Source of the DNA: Sanguinoderma infundibulare
Taxonomy: Eukaryota; Basidiomycota; Agaricomycetes; Polyporales; Polyporaceae
Direction: 5' to 3'
Length of the DNA: 64,000 bases
Assembly (NCBI GenBank): GCA_032821775.1
Contig: JAVLRN010000008.1
Span: forward strand, 2,480,001 to 2,544,000
In this document: positions 34,251-44,884 of the stretch, one piece after another
How positions within the stretch are numbered: the stretch's first letter is position 1
Layout: every line of letters starts with the position of its first letter
Notes under the pieces: model-generated
What the model was told of the DNA's origin: nothing
The model's database searches: none
The model's input: the letters and a program-made list of their open reading frames with translations, nothing else
Position numbers and translations under genes: made by a program

Positions 34251-36088
34251 CTAAGCCGAAATGGTCTCCAGCATACTCAGAGCTTCCAGGAAGTTGAACT
34301 TGCCCTGCATCACCCACTGCATCTTCTCCATGATTGCGTCTCCCAGCGCCGGGAGCAGCTCGCGCGGGTATTCCCCCGCTGCGCTGCCTTCTGCGGAGAC
34401 CTTGTCCCACCCGACCTCGTAGAGGTGGTACATCCAGCCGGTCTCGTCCGAGAGGCGCTGGACGTTCTGCGAGAACGGGCGGCGGACTTCGTCGTAGACC
34501 TTCAGCGCGCGGGGAAGCGTCGTGAGCGTGACAGATGGGTGGGCGAGGATACTGGAGAGCACGAGACCATCCTGGGCGGAACGAGAACGAACGTCAGCGA
34601 TAGGGTAGGAAGAACTTGAGCTGAATAGTTACCTCGAAAGCTTGGCCCGCGCCGGAACCTTGGTGGGGCTGCATCGCGTGCGCCTGCGACCAGATAATTG
34701 AATATATGCGACTGCTTGCAAATAATGGACATATACTCACGGCGTCGCCGAGCAAAGCGACCCTTCCCTTGATGTAGGTCGGGAGGTGACCGAGCATGTG
34801 GACCGCCCAGACCGACGGCTTCTCCATGGACTGTCCCCCAGACGTTCAAATTTCCGTTAACGGATGTCAGTGCGGCAAGGCTCGAGCCTACCTTTATCAG
34901 CGTATGCGTGATCGTGTCCCACCCAGCAAATTGCTGAGCGACCTCCTCGGTCGTTGTCGTCGAGACCCACGGGCCGTTGTAGGGAGTTCCTCTGCCGCCA
35001 GGGGTTTCCACAAAAGCGACCGCGTTGATGATCTCTCCCGCGTCGAGGGGGTAGGACACGACGTTCTTCAAGTCGATCAGTTACACTATCCGAAGCAATT
35101 ATGCAGCGGCGCTCTCTACCTTGTGCTTTCCGACGACCTAGGCAAGCAGGGAATAGCGTCAGCAACTGGTGGACACCATTGCAAGAACATCCGACAAAAA
35201 CTTACAATCTGCGGCACTCGGACGCCCTTTAACACGCTCGCCTCCAGAGCCGTCGCGGGGATCAGCCCGCGGTACGCGACACATCCCGACCAAACGGGCT
35301 CGTTCAGCGTCCTCAGCCGCGCCGCCGCTTCAGCCTCGCCGCGCCTGTCGGCCTCTTCCGCCAGGGTGGTGTACATCGTGCGGCGGACGGCGGACTTAAT
35401 GCCATCGCAGCCGATGAGCACGTCGCACGTCGCCTCGGTACCGTCCTGGAACTTGAGCACGACCTGGTCGAGCTCTGACGCGGGTTCGACGTAGGAGGCG
35501 AGCCGCTTGGCGTACTGGATCCGGTCATACGCGCAGAGGTGCTTGGCGAGGAGCTGCTGAAGGTGCGCCCTATGGAACGGGTACACTAGCACGACATCAG
35601 TGAGCATACAATCCTCCATGCCAGTGGACCCAGATGCGCGACGTACTCGACCGGGGAAGCGCGGACAGTTCAATAGCCTTGGGCTCGTCCGCCTTGCGGA
35701 AGAGCGTAGGGAGGGCTGCCAAACGATGTCTGATTAGCAACCGCCCTTCCAAAGCCAGCACGATCCAAGTCACCTCCGACGCGGCCGGCGCCGCTGATCT
35801 CCAGGAGTTCATCTTCGAGCCCGAGGTACTTGACGATCTCCCAGATGCGGGGCCACATCGCGACCCCGGCGCCGATCTCGGCGAGCTCGTGCGCGGACTC
35901 GTAGATGTCGACGTCGACGTCCTGGGCGTGCTTCTGTAAGAGGAGCGCGAAGACGAGGCCTCCGAGGCCAGCGCCGCTGTTGGAGACAATCAGCATACGC
36001 ATTTGGAACGCGAAGGGACGGAACTCAGGGTGGGATGGACGTACACAATGGCGACGCGAAACTTGGTCGGGTTGGTGGTAACAGTCAT
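34251..36088 (-). CDS. FAD-dependent monooxygenase, salicylate-hydroxylase type (copy 1)
   Basis: Nine exons: 36088-36045, 35976-35774, 35715-35647, 35585-35206, 35137-35120, 35065-34892, 34830-34741, 34683-34633 and 34571-34251, giving 449 residues. One exon is 18 nt. The dinucleotide-binding motif VAIVGAGLGG at residues 12-21 is created by the first splice. The DG motif is LIGCDGIKSAVRR, and the second FAD motif LLGDA..AHAMQPHQGSGAG is created by the seventh splice. These are the three hallmarks of class A flavoprotein hydroxylases. The family hydroxylates, often with decarboxylation, aromatic or polyketide-like substrates using NAD(P)H. Length is typical. It follows the inhibitor and methyltransferase genes on the same strand and is a likely tailoring enzyme of the cluster. 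Confidence 0.9.
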
Positions 36089-37929
36089 ATCGCTGGAAGT
36101 CTAAGTAACAGTAGCACTAGAAGCAAAGTGAGACGGTGCGCAAGGGAAGATGCGGGCTGTAGTCGTTGGGACTCCCAACGGCCCTTGCAGCTGACCTTTA
36201 TACCGCCTTCGTCCCAGCCCGCAGCCCCGTCCCGACCAAACCTTCGCGGCCCTCACCAGTCGAGCCCTCGTTTCGCCCGCATGAGGTAACAAATGCCGCA
36301 ACACGGCATGGCAGTGTCCGCCAGCTCATGCAAGAGAGCGAGAGAGGGTCTACATGGTCCCGAGAGTCGAATCCTGCGTTGCAGTCGGACGCGCTGGGGA
36401 AAGAGGCACGTAAGGCGGCCCACGTCATCCCAACTTCTGCTCTCTCCATCAGGTCCACACACGCGCTTTGCGTGCGATCGATGGCTTCTGTATGGGAGGA
36501 AGTGGGAGGCGTGGGCGTCGCCACTCGAGAATCCGTTGTCGGAGCCGCGAGCGTGTCGATCCGAGAGATCGCTTCGAAGCTGTCCATACGGAGGTTGGAC
36601 GTCCGGTTGGATACCAGCATACACAGTGAAGCGGCTCTGAGAGAGCCCGTCAAGCAGGATGAATGATAAGATGCGTGGTTGAGAGGCCAGATGCCTGGCC
36701 ACACGAGTCCGAGTCTTCCGATGGGCGAATCGCTATGTTGAGAGCTTTCTATCAGAGGACGCTCCCAAGAGGAAAGTCCTTCCCAGGTGCCTTGATATGG
36801 CATCCCCGAGCCCAGTGGCCGCGAGACTGCATCGACTCTCGAGAAAAACATCGGTATGAGGTCAGCAACGGAGACTACCCTTGACTCAACAACTTGTGTT
36901 CTCTTTTCGCCTGCATACCACTGGCCCGGGTCCTTCGAGCTTCAGAGCCATGCTAAACGATCGGACTCGCCTGAACGCACCGATAAGACGAGACGTCATC
37001 GTCTGGTATGCCACATACTTGCACATATAGGCGAGCGTGACGGTCTTCAGTAAGTTGACCCGAGCTTGGTACACGACTTGCGAAACCAATAATGGCACCT
37101 TGTGAGGGCGTTAGGATGAACGACTTGAAACTCGACAATGGTTTGAAGCCGAACGCACCGGACTTAAGAATCGTCGATGTAAGGACAGATGACCGGTGAA
37201 TGTGTCTTCCATCCAACCACGCACAGTATGAGCACGACGAGCCGTTTCACGACAGTTGACTTCCGAATTCCGTAACGCCGTTAGAAGGACATTGGACGCT
37301 GAAGCTTACAAAACGCTTGCTCATCCCCGGGGCATACAGGACCCGAGTGAGAAAAACAAGATAGACGGAGAAGGGATAGAAGGCGGGTTGAGTAGTCGGC
37401 CGTTGCTGCCAGTGTAGTTACGTGGGCTGTGACTAAGGTGGAGTATCGGTGCTGGAGCCGAGCCGAGAGCACTGCGTGATTCTACAATTTCATTGGCTGG
37501 ACGCTCAACATGACGGTCAGTTAAACCATTATCGCTGAAAGACGTGCTGAAGAGTACTCACTTGCAGTCGACACATGGTGGACAGTCACTCCAGCGCTAC
37601 GGGAGTGTAGCCTACACAACGGTCGGATCCAGAGGCATTTGTACCAGATTGGGCTCCTGGACAAAACTGGGAGAGGTGCAAACTTGACGTGACGACGGTG
37701 CAGAAGCCGTAGGGATTGTGGATCTATGTCTAGAAGACATAGGTGAGGCATGTACACCTGTGAACGCGTATAATAAAATACAACATGGGAGCAACACAAA
37801 TACAGCGAGAGCGCATGAGACGTACTGAGACACCTTCCGGGCCACAAGCAAGCGGGTATGTACGTTTTGGGAAGACAATTTGAGCGTTTGCAGAGTAGGT
37901 TCCGAGACCAACGAAACCGCGGGGGACAG
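36089..37929. other. Long gap upstream of monooxygenase, no gene supported
   Basis: About 1.84 kb. The shared TATA element lies at 36194-36210. Long open frames overlap on both strands at 36.17-36.85 kb but neither shows splice support or a family. The rest is AT-richer and unremarkable. Confidence 0.4.
36194..36210 (-). promoter_or_regulatory. TATA element of FAD monooxygenase, shared form GAAGG-NN-GTATAAA
   Basis: On the minus strand the site reads GAAGGCGGTATAAAGGT, 106-122 nt before the ATG at 36088. Twelve fixed bases around the NN match the elements of the two inhibitor genes. Confidence 0.6.
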
Positions 37930-38550
37930 CTAACGACCGTCGAACATACCCGGCAAGTCCTTCATCTCGAGCATGATCACCCCCGCCTCCTCGAGCTCGC
38001 CCTCGATCTCCTTCTCGACCTCGGCCGCAGCCGTGACAAGGCCGTGGGTGTGGTACTCGATCCGGTCGTACGTCGCGTGCGCTCCGCGCACGAGCAGGAC
38101 CTCGTTCCCACGGCTCAGTGCGGCGCTGCATGTCGCGCGGATGCAGAAGTCGCTCTGCATGCCGACCATGATGATCTCGGACGTGGGAGGCACGATGCGG
38201 CCCAGGTCCGTGCCCACGAATGCGTTGTTCTTGCGCTTGTCGACGACAAACTCGCCGGGGAGCGGCTCGTGCAGGAGCTGCCAGCCGGGGGTGCCCACCT
38301 CGTCCGGCTCGCCGGCGTCGCCGCAGTTGCGGATGTGCACTATTCGGGGCGGGGGCGCGGCGATGCGGGCGTGCGCGAGGATCTCCGCGATGTTGGGACC
38401 GACGATGGCCCCTGCGGGGACCCCAGCGGGCGGGTCGGCGAGCATGTTTGCTTGGACGTCGATGACGAGGAGGATGCGCTTCGGGTCATCTTGGGCGCGG
38501 GCGAGGAGGTCGGGCAGCTCCGAGCCAGAAAGAGTGATTGGGGAAGACAT
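37930..38550 (-). CDS. Isochorismatase-fold cysteine hydrolase
   Basis: A single exon of 206 residues. The start ATG at 38550 begins MSSPITLSGSEL; the frame is open further upstream but that part is Arg/Ser-rich and does not resemble the family. The catalytic triad of isochorismatase-like hydrolases is visible: D31 in LVIDVQ, K105 in DKRKNNAF and C136 in GMQSDFCIRAT. Family members cleave amides, isochorismate or related small substrates in the cytosol. The absence of introns contrasts with its neighbours and may hint at a separate origin, although small intronless genes occur in fungi. It is the last member of the minus-strand run and could act as an amidase in the pathway or in detoxification. 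Confidence 0.88.
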   Translation of the reverse strand: MSSPITLSGSELPDLLARAQDDPKRILLVIDVQANMLADPPAGVPAGAIVGPNIAEILAHARIAAPPPRIVHIRNCGDAGEPDEVGTPGWQLLHEPLPGEFVVDKRKNNAFVGTDLGRIVPPTSEIIMVGMQSDFCIRATCSAALSRGNEVLLVRGAHATYDRIEYHTHGLVTAAAEVEKEIEGELEEAGVIMLEMKDLPGMFDGR

Positions 38551-39320
38551 GGGGAAGGGGGTATTGGGCCAATAGAATGGCAACTGGGAGAGGAAGGGTC
38601 GGGATTGGACGGCTCCGGAACGCGGGGTGCGTGCTTGGGCTGGTGTGTAACTTGTGTGCGTTCGAAAGTGTGTGCCTCTCGGTGCGGTCGTGCAGATGCG
38701 ATGAGAGAGGCGACGACGATCGTCGAGTGGGAGAGGAAGGAGGTGCTGTGAACGCGGCCGAGAGCGTCGACCGCCGCGGTCCTGCTGTATGCCTTGTTTG
38801 GAGATCCAGACGCCCATTTCAAGTGCTAAATGTAAATGGACGATCCTGATCGATCGGAACAGAGGTCTCGAACGCAGCCCCGCTCCGTCGCGGCTCCTTC
38901 GCGGCAGGGCGACGATAGTACTGCGACAATGTTAACTGTCTCCAATGCCACCTTGCGTAAGATTTGCGTAAATACGCTGGAAGCAAATTCATTGCTCGAG
39001 GAGGTAACACTCGAGAGACGTTTAGGAAGCAAAACCTTACTGTCAGTTCACATGAACGTCGAAAGGGCAAAAACGAGCGGAATGACGTCGCCACTGAGAC
39101 ATAACGATTGCGTTGAAGCTATGGTTGATCAATTGCTTGCAGGCTGCCTTCAAACATTTCCGCATGCCGTCATGATAGTGCCATGAATGAGCGGACAAGA
39201 TTAGGCCGTAGAAGCAGCGACAGCGATTCCTGGGTAGTGATCTCTGAAGCTGATGAAGGAAGGGATGTGCGTCGCAGTATGGCTTACATATAACATTGGA
39301 GCGTCAAAATCCCTCCAAGG
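38551..39320. other. Gap between hydrolase and SLD5
   Basis: About 770 bases. A 116-codon frame at 38836-39186 (plus) has no recognised family and is not called. It marks the boundary between accessory and housekeeping genes. Confidence 0.4.
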
Positions 39321-40643
39321 TCAAACGAGCTCGACCTCGCCCCGGAGGAGCAGATTCTCGACGACGTGGTATGGCGTCATTGATATCTGGCCCTTCTTCA
39401 TCTCCGTCGACGTCCCGCTGTTCACGAAAATGTCAGGCCAAACAACACATAGCCAAGAGATCGCGAACGGCGTACTCGGGCAGTCGCATAGGTGGGCAGT
39501 CAATCAACGCGCGCGCAATGACCGGCCGCTGCTTGTCCGGGGAGGGAACTGTGGGCTGGTGAGTGACTGTACAGATCAGGCATGATACTTGGCCGCATAC
39601 CCATCGGTGGCATGAACATGATGCTTTCATCGAGCGACTGCTGCTGTTCCGGCAGACTTTGCAGGACGGACTGCTTGAAGTGATACTCCACTAATCGCGA
39701 ATACCTAGCACGAGGCGTCATTATTATCTCCGAGTGTGACTGCACGCATCAACCAGAGATACTCGCCTCTTCGCGTGCTCGAGCTCCGCCTTCGACAACC
39801 GCTCGTGCATGTCTGGCGTGGAACTGATGTACCGCGCGTACTTCTCAATCTAAATCGACAACAAAATTAGCACACAGACCAAATGCATTTTTCCCGCAAC
39901 AAACACACCTTGTGTAATCGTGTGCGGATGTAGGACCGCACGACAAACTTGACGCGCTCGATCTCGGTCTGGACGAGCATGATCCGGAAATGCTCCTCCT
40001 CTGAAGAGTCCGGGTCAGCCCTGAGGAGCTCGACGTCGTTCAACTACAGCTGCACCCCGTCAGCATCCATCCCAAAATCCTTTCGCGTAGGGCTGCGTGA
40101 CAACACTCCGGAGCGAACAGGAGTTAATTCCGACGGAGAACCAGGACGCACGGGCGGCCGCATTCAGACGCATACAGCATCCTGGACTGTCGCATAAAGC
40201 TCTGCCATTGACCTGTGACAATCCATTCCTTCAACCCTCAACGGCAATCGGCACAAAGCCACGACGGCTCGCGAGGCACGTCGTCGTCCAGCGCATTCCA
40301 CACACGCTCTTCCTCCGTCCAACCCGCGGTTCGAAACTTGGAAAAGACTAGAACACACGAACCAAAAACTCACCTGCTTCCTTACGTGGTCCAATATCCG
40401 CCCCAGCAGCATCTCCTGGCCCGGCAGCACGTCGGGCGCGTGCCGCTCGTTCGCCCAGTGCCGTATCAGCTGCTGGAACGCCGTCTCCTCCGCCACGTCC
40501 TGCCCGAGCAGCATCGGAGGAAGGCGGTGGTCGTGTTCGCCCATCGCGAAGTCGTCGTCGTCGGGCGCCGTACGAGCGCGATCGATGAAGGAGGGCCCGG
40601 CCATGGGCGCGTCGAGGTCGTCGTCCCAGGGTGCGGCCATCAT
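39321..40643 (-). CDS. SLD5: DNA replication complex GINS subunit SLD5
   Basis: Exons 40643-40374, 40043-39909, 39849-39767, 39704-39601, 39548-39476 and 39417-39321 give 253 residues. The helical N-terminal A domain contains QQLIRHWANERHAPDVLPGQEML, ELLRADPDSSEEEHFRIM and FVVRSYIRTRLHKIEKYARYI. The C-terminal B domain contains RPVIARALIDCPPMRLPDG, MKKGQISMTPY and ends RGEVELV. These are the conserved blocks of SLD5, part of the CMG helicase at replication forks. The intron after exon 3 begins GCGAGT and ends AG, so it is a GC-AG intron; no GT donor in reach keeps the frame. ATG 40643 is followed at once by a second in-frame ATG at 40640. The organism should depend on this gene. Confidence 0.92.
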
Positions 40644-41077
40644 GGATTTGGATGCGTGGGTGAGGGGAGAGGGCGTGATGGAGAAGGTAAGGGGGTTGTG
40701 GTTGTTTCAGTCACCAGGTGGAGGAATGAAAGCAAGTCGCGCACGCGTCGCGTCGCGAGTAAAAGCGTGTAGGCGCCCATCGCCTCCGTCCAGCGCAGCT
40801 TTGCAATCCTGAGCCATGCAGGACGCCGCAGTTGCCCATCGCCAATTGACGTGAAGCAGTCGGTGGGCAGAGAGAGAAAACAGCAAGAAGTGCACAACAG
40901 CGCAAGCAGAGTGGATACAGCCAAAGACCCTCGCTCTAGCTCCACGGGTATGTACAGTACAGAAAGCGGCTCCCGTCCTCTGTCCCTCCATCGCGTATAC
41001 TCGTACAACAGAAGCGAATGTTCGCGCTCACCCCCACCGCATCTCGTCGTCCCACTCCCGCTCGGTGCTGCTCGGAA
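40644..41077. other. Promoter region of SLD5
   Basis: About 430 bases between tandem minus-strand genes, with no supported coding frame and no clear TATA box. Confidence 0.4.
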
Positions 41078-42054
41078 TTAACCCTCCCAATCGTCGTCAT
41101 CTTCGTCCTTCCGCCTCCTGCGCCGCCCGCCGCCGCCGCTCTCGTCCTCGTCCTCCTCGACGTCCATGTCATCCCTCGCCTCCTCCGCCTCCTCCTCCTC
41201 CTCCTGCGCCGCCTTCACCTTCTTCCTGCTCCTTCTCTTCGGCTTTCCCTCGCCGTTCTCCGCCGCCGCGGCCTTCTTGTCGGCCTTGTCCTTGCCCTTG
41301 CCGCGCTTCTTCGCGCGCGCCTCGGCATTCTCGGCCTCGATGTCGATCGTGCCGCCCGCGGACGGGTCGGGGACGGCCTCGACGATCTCCTTGAGGAAGT
41401 CGAGCATCTCGACGGTGTCGACGGCGTGTTTACTAGGGCGAGTTGATGGGCAATGACGACATACAAGAAAGGAAAGGAGCGAGGAGATGGAGGGGGAGAA
41501 GAGCAAGTGTGAGCGGATCTGGATGGGGAGGGAAGGGGACGGAGGGGGCGGGGGACGTACAGATGGTAGTTCTCGACGCGCTTGGACCCGCGCTCGACCG
41601 TCACGTTGCTCGCCTCCTCGACGATCATTGCCAGGAAGAGTTCCAGTGCTTTCGCTGTGTGTAGGAGGCGGCCATCCACCGTGCGAGGTTCAGATTGGCA
41701 TACGTGCGGGTATCGTCCGCATGAACAGAGGAAGCGAACAGAGGCCCATTAGCAAGCACAGCAGAGCCAAGGGAGTGGGGCGACGTACAGATGACGACGG
41801 GCGTAGCCTGCGCGACCTTCCCGACCTCTTCGTCCTTCTGCATTATGCGCTTGATTCGTGCCTGGCTCCGTAAAGGTCCCGGCCAAAGATTTGAGAGCAG
41901 CGTCGGGCCATATGAAAGGAATGTTTGAGGTCCATTGGGGGACGAAGCAGCGGTGGAGCGAAAGAGAGCGAAAGCTGTGAATGAGAGACCAGGATCCAAA
42001 GACTGTAATGAGACGTACGACAGGGAACTTGGTTGATTTGTTCTTGTTCTTCAT
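41078..42054 (-). CDS. BUR6: Negative cofactor 2 alpha (Bur6/DRAP1-type) transcription corepressor
   Basis: Exons 42054-42019, 41861-41789, 41654-41561 and 41432-41078 give 185 residues. The histone-fold domain starts at about residue 12 and reads FPVARIKRIMQKDEEVGKVA, then PVVISKALELFLAMIVEEAS, then LKHAVDTVEMLDFL. This is the H2A-like fold of NC2-alpha, which pairs with NC2-beta on TBP to control RNA polymerase II initiation. The C-terminal half is highly charged: a basic GKGKDKADKK region, a run of glutamates, and a glycine-arginine-acidic end. The acidic tail is encoded by trinucleotide-rich DNA near 41090-41230. The last intron lies inside the histone fold. Confidence 0.92.
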
Positions 42055-42303
42055 AATGCGCGATAGCCCGAAATATGACTGCACATAGAGTGGGATGCCA
42101 ATTAGCGATCTTCGCAAGCGCGGCAAGGCTCGAAGATACATACAATGATTGGGGGACCAGAGCAACACCAGAGAGAGATGATCGCGCTTGGCTGGTGGTT
42201 GCTGGTTGCGGACTATAAGGGACTATATACTCATGCTCTGGACGGGGCCACAGCCAACAGTCAGATAACACCAGTTATATTATTTATTGGTCCCAAAGAG
42301 AAC

Positions 42304-42402
42304 ACGCCGATGGTGAAGTGGTTATCATGCTTGCCTTCCATGCCTCTCGGGCTTCTCGAGCTTGGTGAGCAAGCGGCACGGGTTCGATTCCCGTTCGGCG
42401 TA
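42304..42402 (+). tRNA. trnG-TCC: tRNA-Gly (anticodon TCC) with 27-nt intron
   Basis: A complete cloverleaf can be folded. The acceptor stem pairs ACGCCGA (42304-42310) with TCGGCGT (42395-42401), with discriminator A. The D arm holds AGTGGTTA. The anticodon stem CTTGC pairs with GCAAG (42369-42373). The loop is CTTCCA plus A after the intron, giving anticodon TCC at positions 34-36. The T arm is ACGGG-TTCGATT-CCCGT. The intron, 42341-42367, begins after position 37 as expected for nuclear tRNA introns. The sequence resembles yeast tRNA-Gly(UCC) in the D and T arms. Confidence 0.93.
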
Positions 42403-42424
42403 TAGATCAGGCATAATATCCTTG

Positions 42425-42429
42425 TTTTT
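42425..42429 (+). terminator. RNA polymerase III terminator
   Basis: A run of five T lies 23 nt after the tRNA 3' end, the usual signal for Pol III termination. Confidence 0.7.
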
Positions 42430-42553
42430 AATAAAAGTGTTTATATCAACGTGAACGTTTGAACTTGAAGGTCTTGGCCAGCAGAAACGATTTCTGAATT
42501 GCAACTCAAGCGCTCACCTCGGCTTGTATCTTCCACCAACCACAATCCCCACC

Positions 42554-43329
42554 ATGGGTTTCTCTGAGCTCTCCAACGGACGCAGGGTGCACTCCTTCAA
42601 GCGACGAAAGCTCGCTCCCCCGGCCTCTCCAGTGTTCTCCCCGTTGCCTCCCGTCTCCGTCCCGCTGCAACTGGGCACCAAAGCGGCCGTATGCACATCC
42701 TGCCATCGCGCCTTTCCCGGAGCGAAGCAGAGTCAGCTCGTCGAGTGCGCACGGTACGTCCTTCCTGACCTCTTCCTAGACTGTGTAGATCTGACATCGA
42801 TGGCATGCAGGTGCCAAGCGCCGACGTGCGCGATCTGCTCGCGGACGTGCAACGGCTGCCCGCAGTCCGTGCCACCGACGCCCGAGCCCAGCATGTCGCC
42901 TGTCTCCCCCGTGTCGTCCCCCGGTAGTCCGGCATCGCTGTCGTTCTTGAACGTGAACAGCCTGGGACAGGTGGCTAATATTAATGGCGGGAGGAGGCCG
43001 GCGTTGGCGTCGAATACGAATGCGAATATGAATACGATGCAGACAGGGCCGGGACCGGTCGGGAAGCGGAGGAAGCTACGTGAGAACGACGATGTTGGGA
43101 GGAAGGGGTTGGAGGAGGGGGGAGAGGGCGGACGGGAGAGGGAGGGGGGGATTGTGCCCGGGTGCGGGAGGACGGTGTGTCGAGGGTGCTCGTTTGAGAC
43201 ACCGGAGAGGTGCGTCCCTATTTTCCTGTCTGCTGTTGCGTGCTGTAAAGTGTAGTGATCTCCCGTCATCGTTGCAGAGATCTAAATACTTGCTACGATT
43301 GTGCTGGTCGTTCGCCCATCCTGTCTTGA
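42554..43329 (+). CDS. Cysteine-rich protein of unknown function
   Basis: Exons 42554-42753, 42811-43209 and 43278-43329 give 216 residues. The start ATG is in context ACCATGG. Cysteines cluster in two places: CTSCHRAF...VECARCQAPTCAICSRTCNGC near residues 50-95, and GCGRTVCRGC...CYDCAG at the end. Between them lies a low-complexity Ser/Pro/Asn/Gly linker. The spacing suggests split zinc-binding knuckles, each completed across an intron. I recall similar small proteins in many Agaricomycetes and Ascomycetes without a known role. There is no signal peptide. The last exon encodes only 17 residues but restores a C-x2-C pair, which supports the model. Confidence 0.75.
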
Positions 43330-44884
43330 GCACGACTTCGTGCTCGCGGATGTCGCATCCTGTGTACTATCTTTCTTTCTTTCTATTGTGCTACGTGCGA
43401 TTCCTATTTACCCTCATCTATGCTGCGTCGATATTTGCTCACACACGACTCTGTTCTTTATGCCTGCATACCATGGATCCACAACTATCCACACGTATAT
43501 CGCTACTGCATCATCACGTCTCTTCACGTCTCGGAATGGATACCGGCGCAGGTCCAGAACCCGCTGCCCCGTGAGCACATGTACGGTACAAGTTCCCCAT
43601 TGTCATATTTCATATCGCTGTATAATCGCCCCCTCGACACTCATATTATGACTATTGTCTGGTGGTTAGAGTCTAGTGACAAGGCCTATGGTTGCTTGTG
43701 TTCGCTGAGTAAGTTTAAAGGGGATTCCCTTTTTCCGCCACTGCCTCGTGCAGGATATCGCTGGCTTGCTTGGCCGCGGGGGTCCCAATCGGTCGCGTTC
43801 GATGCAAACTTTGCTGGATGGCTTCAAGGTTTCTCCCGCCGATTGTTCCCATCGTGTCCTCGCCCTGGGAGCTGGGCGACTCTGGGTCTTCGGCGGTGTC
43901 TTCTGGGCTGCTGTCAAGAAGCTCTGGTAAACGTTGGGGCCCGCGGCGCAGGATACTACATCCGGAGTACCTCCGCGGCTGGGCGGGCAAGAGCGGCGAA
44001 TTGATGTGGCGTACGACGCGTCGTGCTTAAGAGTCACAGGACCCGATGGGTCACGATCACATGGGTGTGACAAGCGCGACGCGTGGCCAGCGACTGCGCT
44101 GCTTCGATCGCGTCGTGGGGGACCCGGATCTCTTGCGTCCTGCCTCCACAGTCACTGGGCCCGTCCACCAAGGTGAGGTGAGTTATCAGACAATGTTACT
44201 TTGGCCATTGGTGGAGCACTTGCAGAGAGTTGAAGGCATACTCGGTGCATTTCGGACTTTTGCCTTAGTGAGTGACGGTTTCGACCTTACCGACGAGGCA
44301 TCGACCGCAGACCTTCTCGCCAATAGTCAGCCCCTGAATGCGAGCTGCAGACGCGTGTTAAGCACAAGGCGAACGACTTCTTCTCTGAGAAGGGTCAGCT
44401 CGGTCTATTCAAAGTGACTCCGTGTGCTAAACCTGTCTCAAAAGGAGACTTGTCGCTACGGCGATACAGTCACTCGCAGTCTGTGTTCACTGACCTCATT
44501 TGAGGAGGGCTTGCGCAATAAAAGCCCTTCGAGTTCATGCGCACTTGCACGAGTCCGAGGGACGGACGCGAAGCGCGAGCAGGCGAAGAGAGATAGACAT
44601 AAGTTGGTCTCCGTTTCATCTGCACTTCGTATATGCCTCTGGTCACCCCCGTCGCGCCTGATGCACCCACGCATATGATTCCCCATGATAGCTCACAGAT
44701 GAAATATGACCGGACGTTTAATCACGTTCTCTGGAATGAGAGTGGTTTGGTGACATGGTTTGGGTACTGCAGCTCTTCTATCGCCTTACTAAAGCATCTT
44801 CGAAGAGCTCGGCTAACGGTGCATTCAACCAGGTCTGAGACATCGCTTTCATCCACACTTCAACTCGACTTTATCCCCCAGAGT
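43330..44884. other. Long intergenic stretch, no gene supported
   Basis: About 1.55 kb. It contains a TTTC microsatellite near 43372-43384. Several long frames lack family motifs and splice support. Confidence 0.4.

Noticed and set aside
36166..36851. Overlapping long open frames on both strands upstream of the FAD monooxygenase (up to 217 codons)
   Set aside because: No family motif, no splice partner, and two strands open together in GC-rich DNA is expected by chance. The monooxygenase promoter lies at the same place.
43372..43384. TTTC microsatellite as a possible mobile-element edge
   Set aside because: No inverted or direct flanking repeats or transposase frame nearby; a simple tract is enough explanation.
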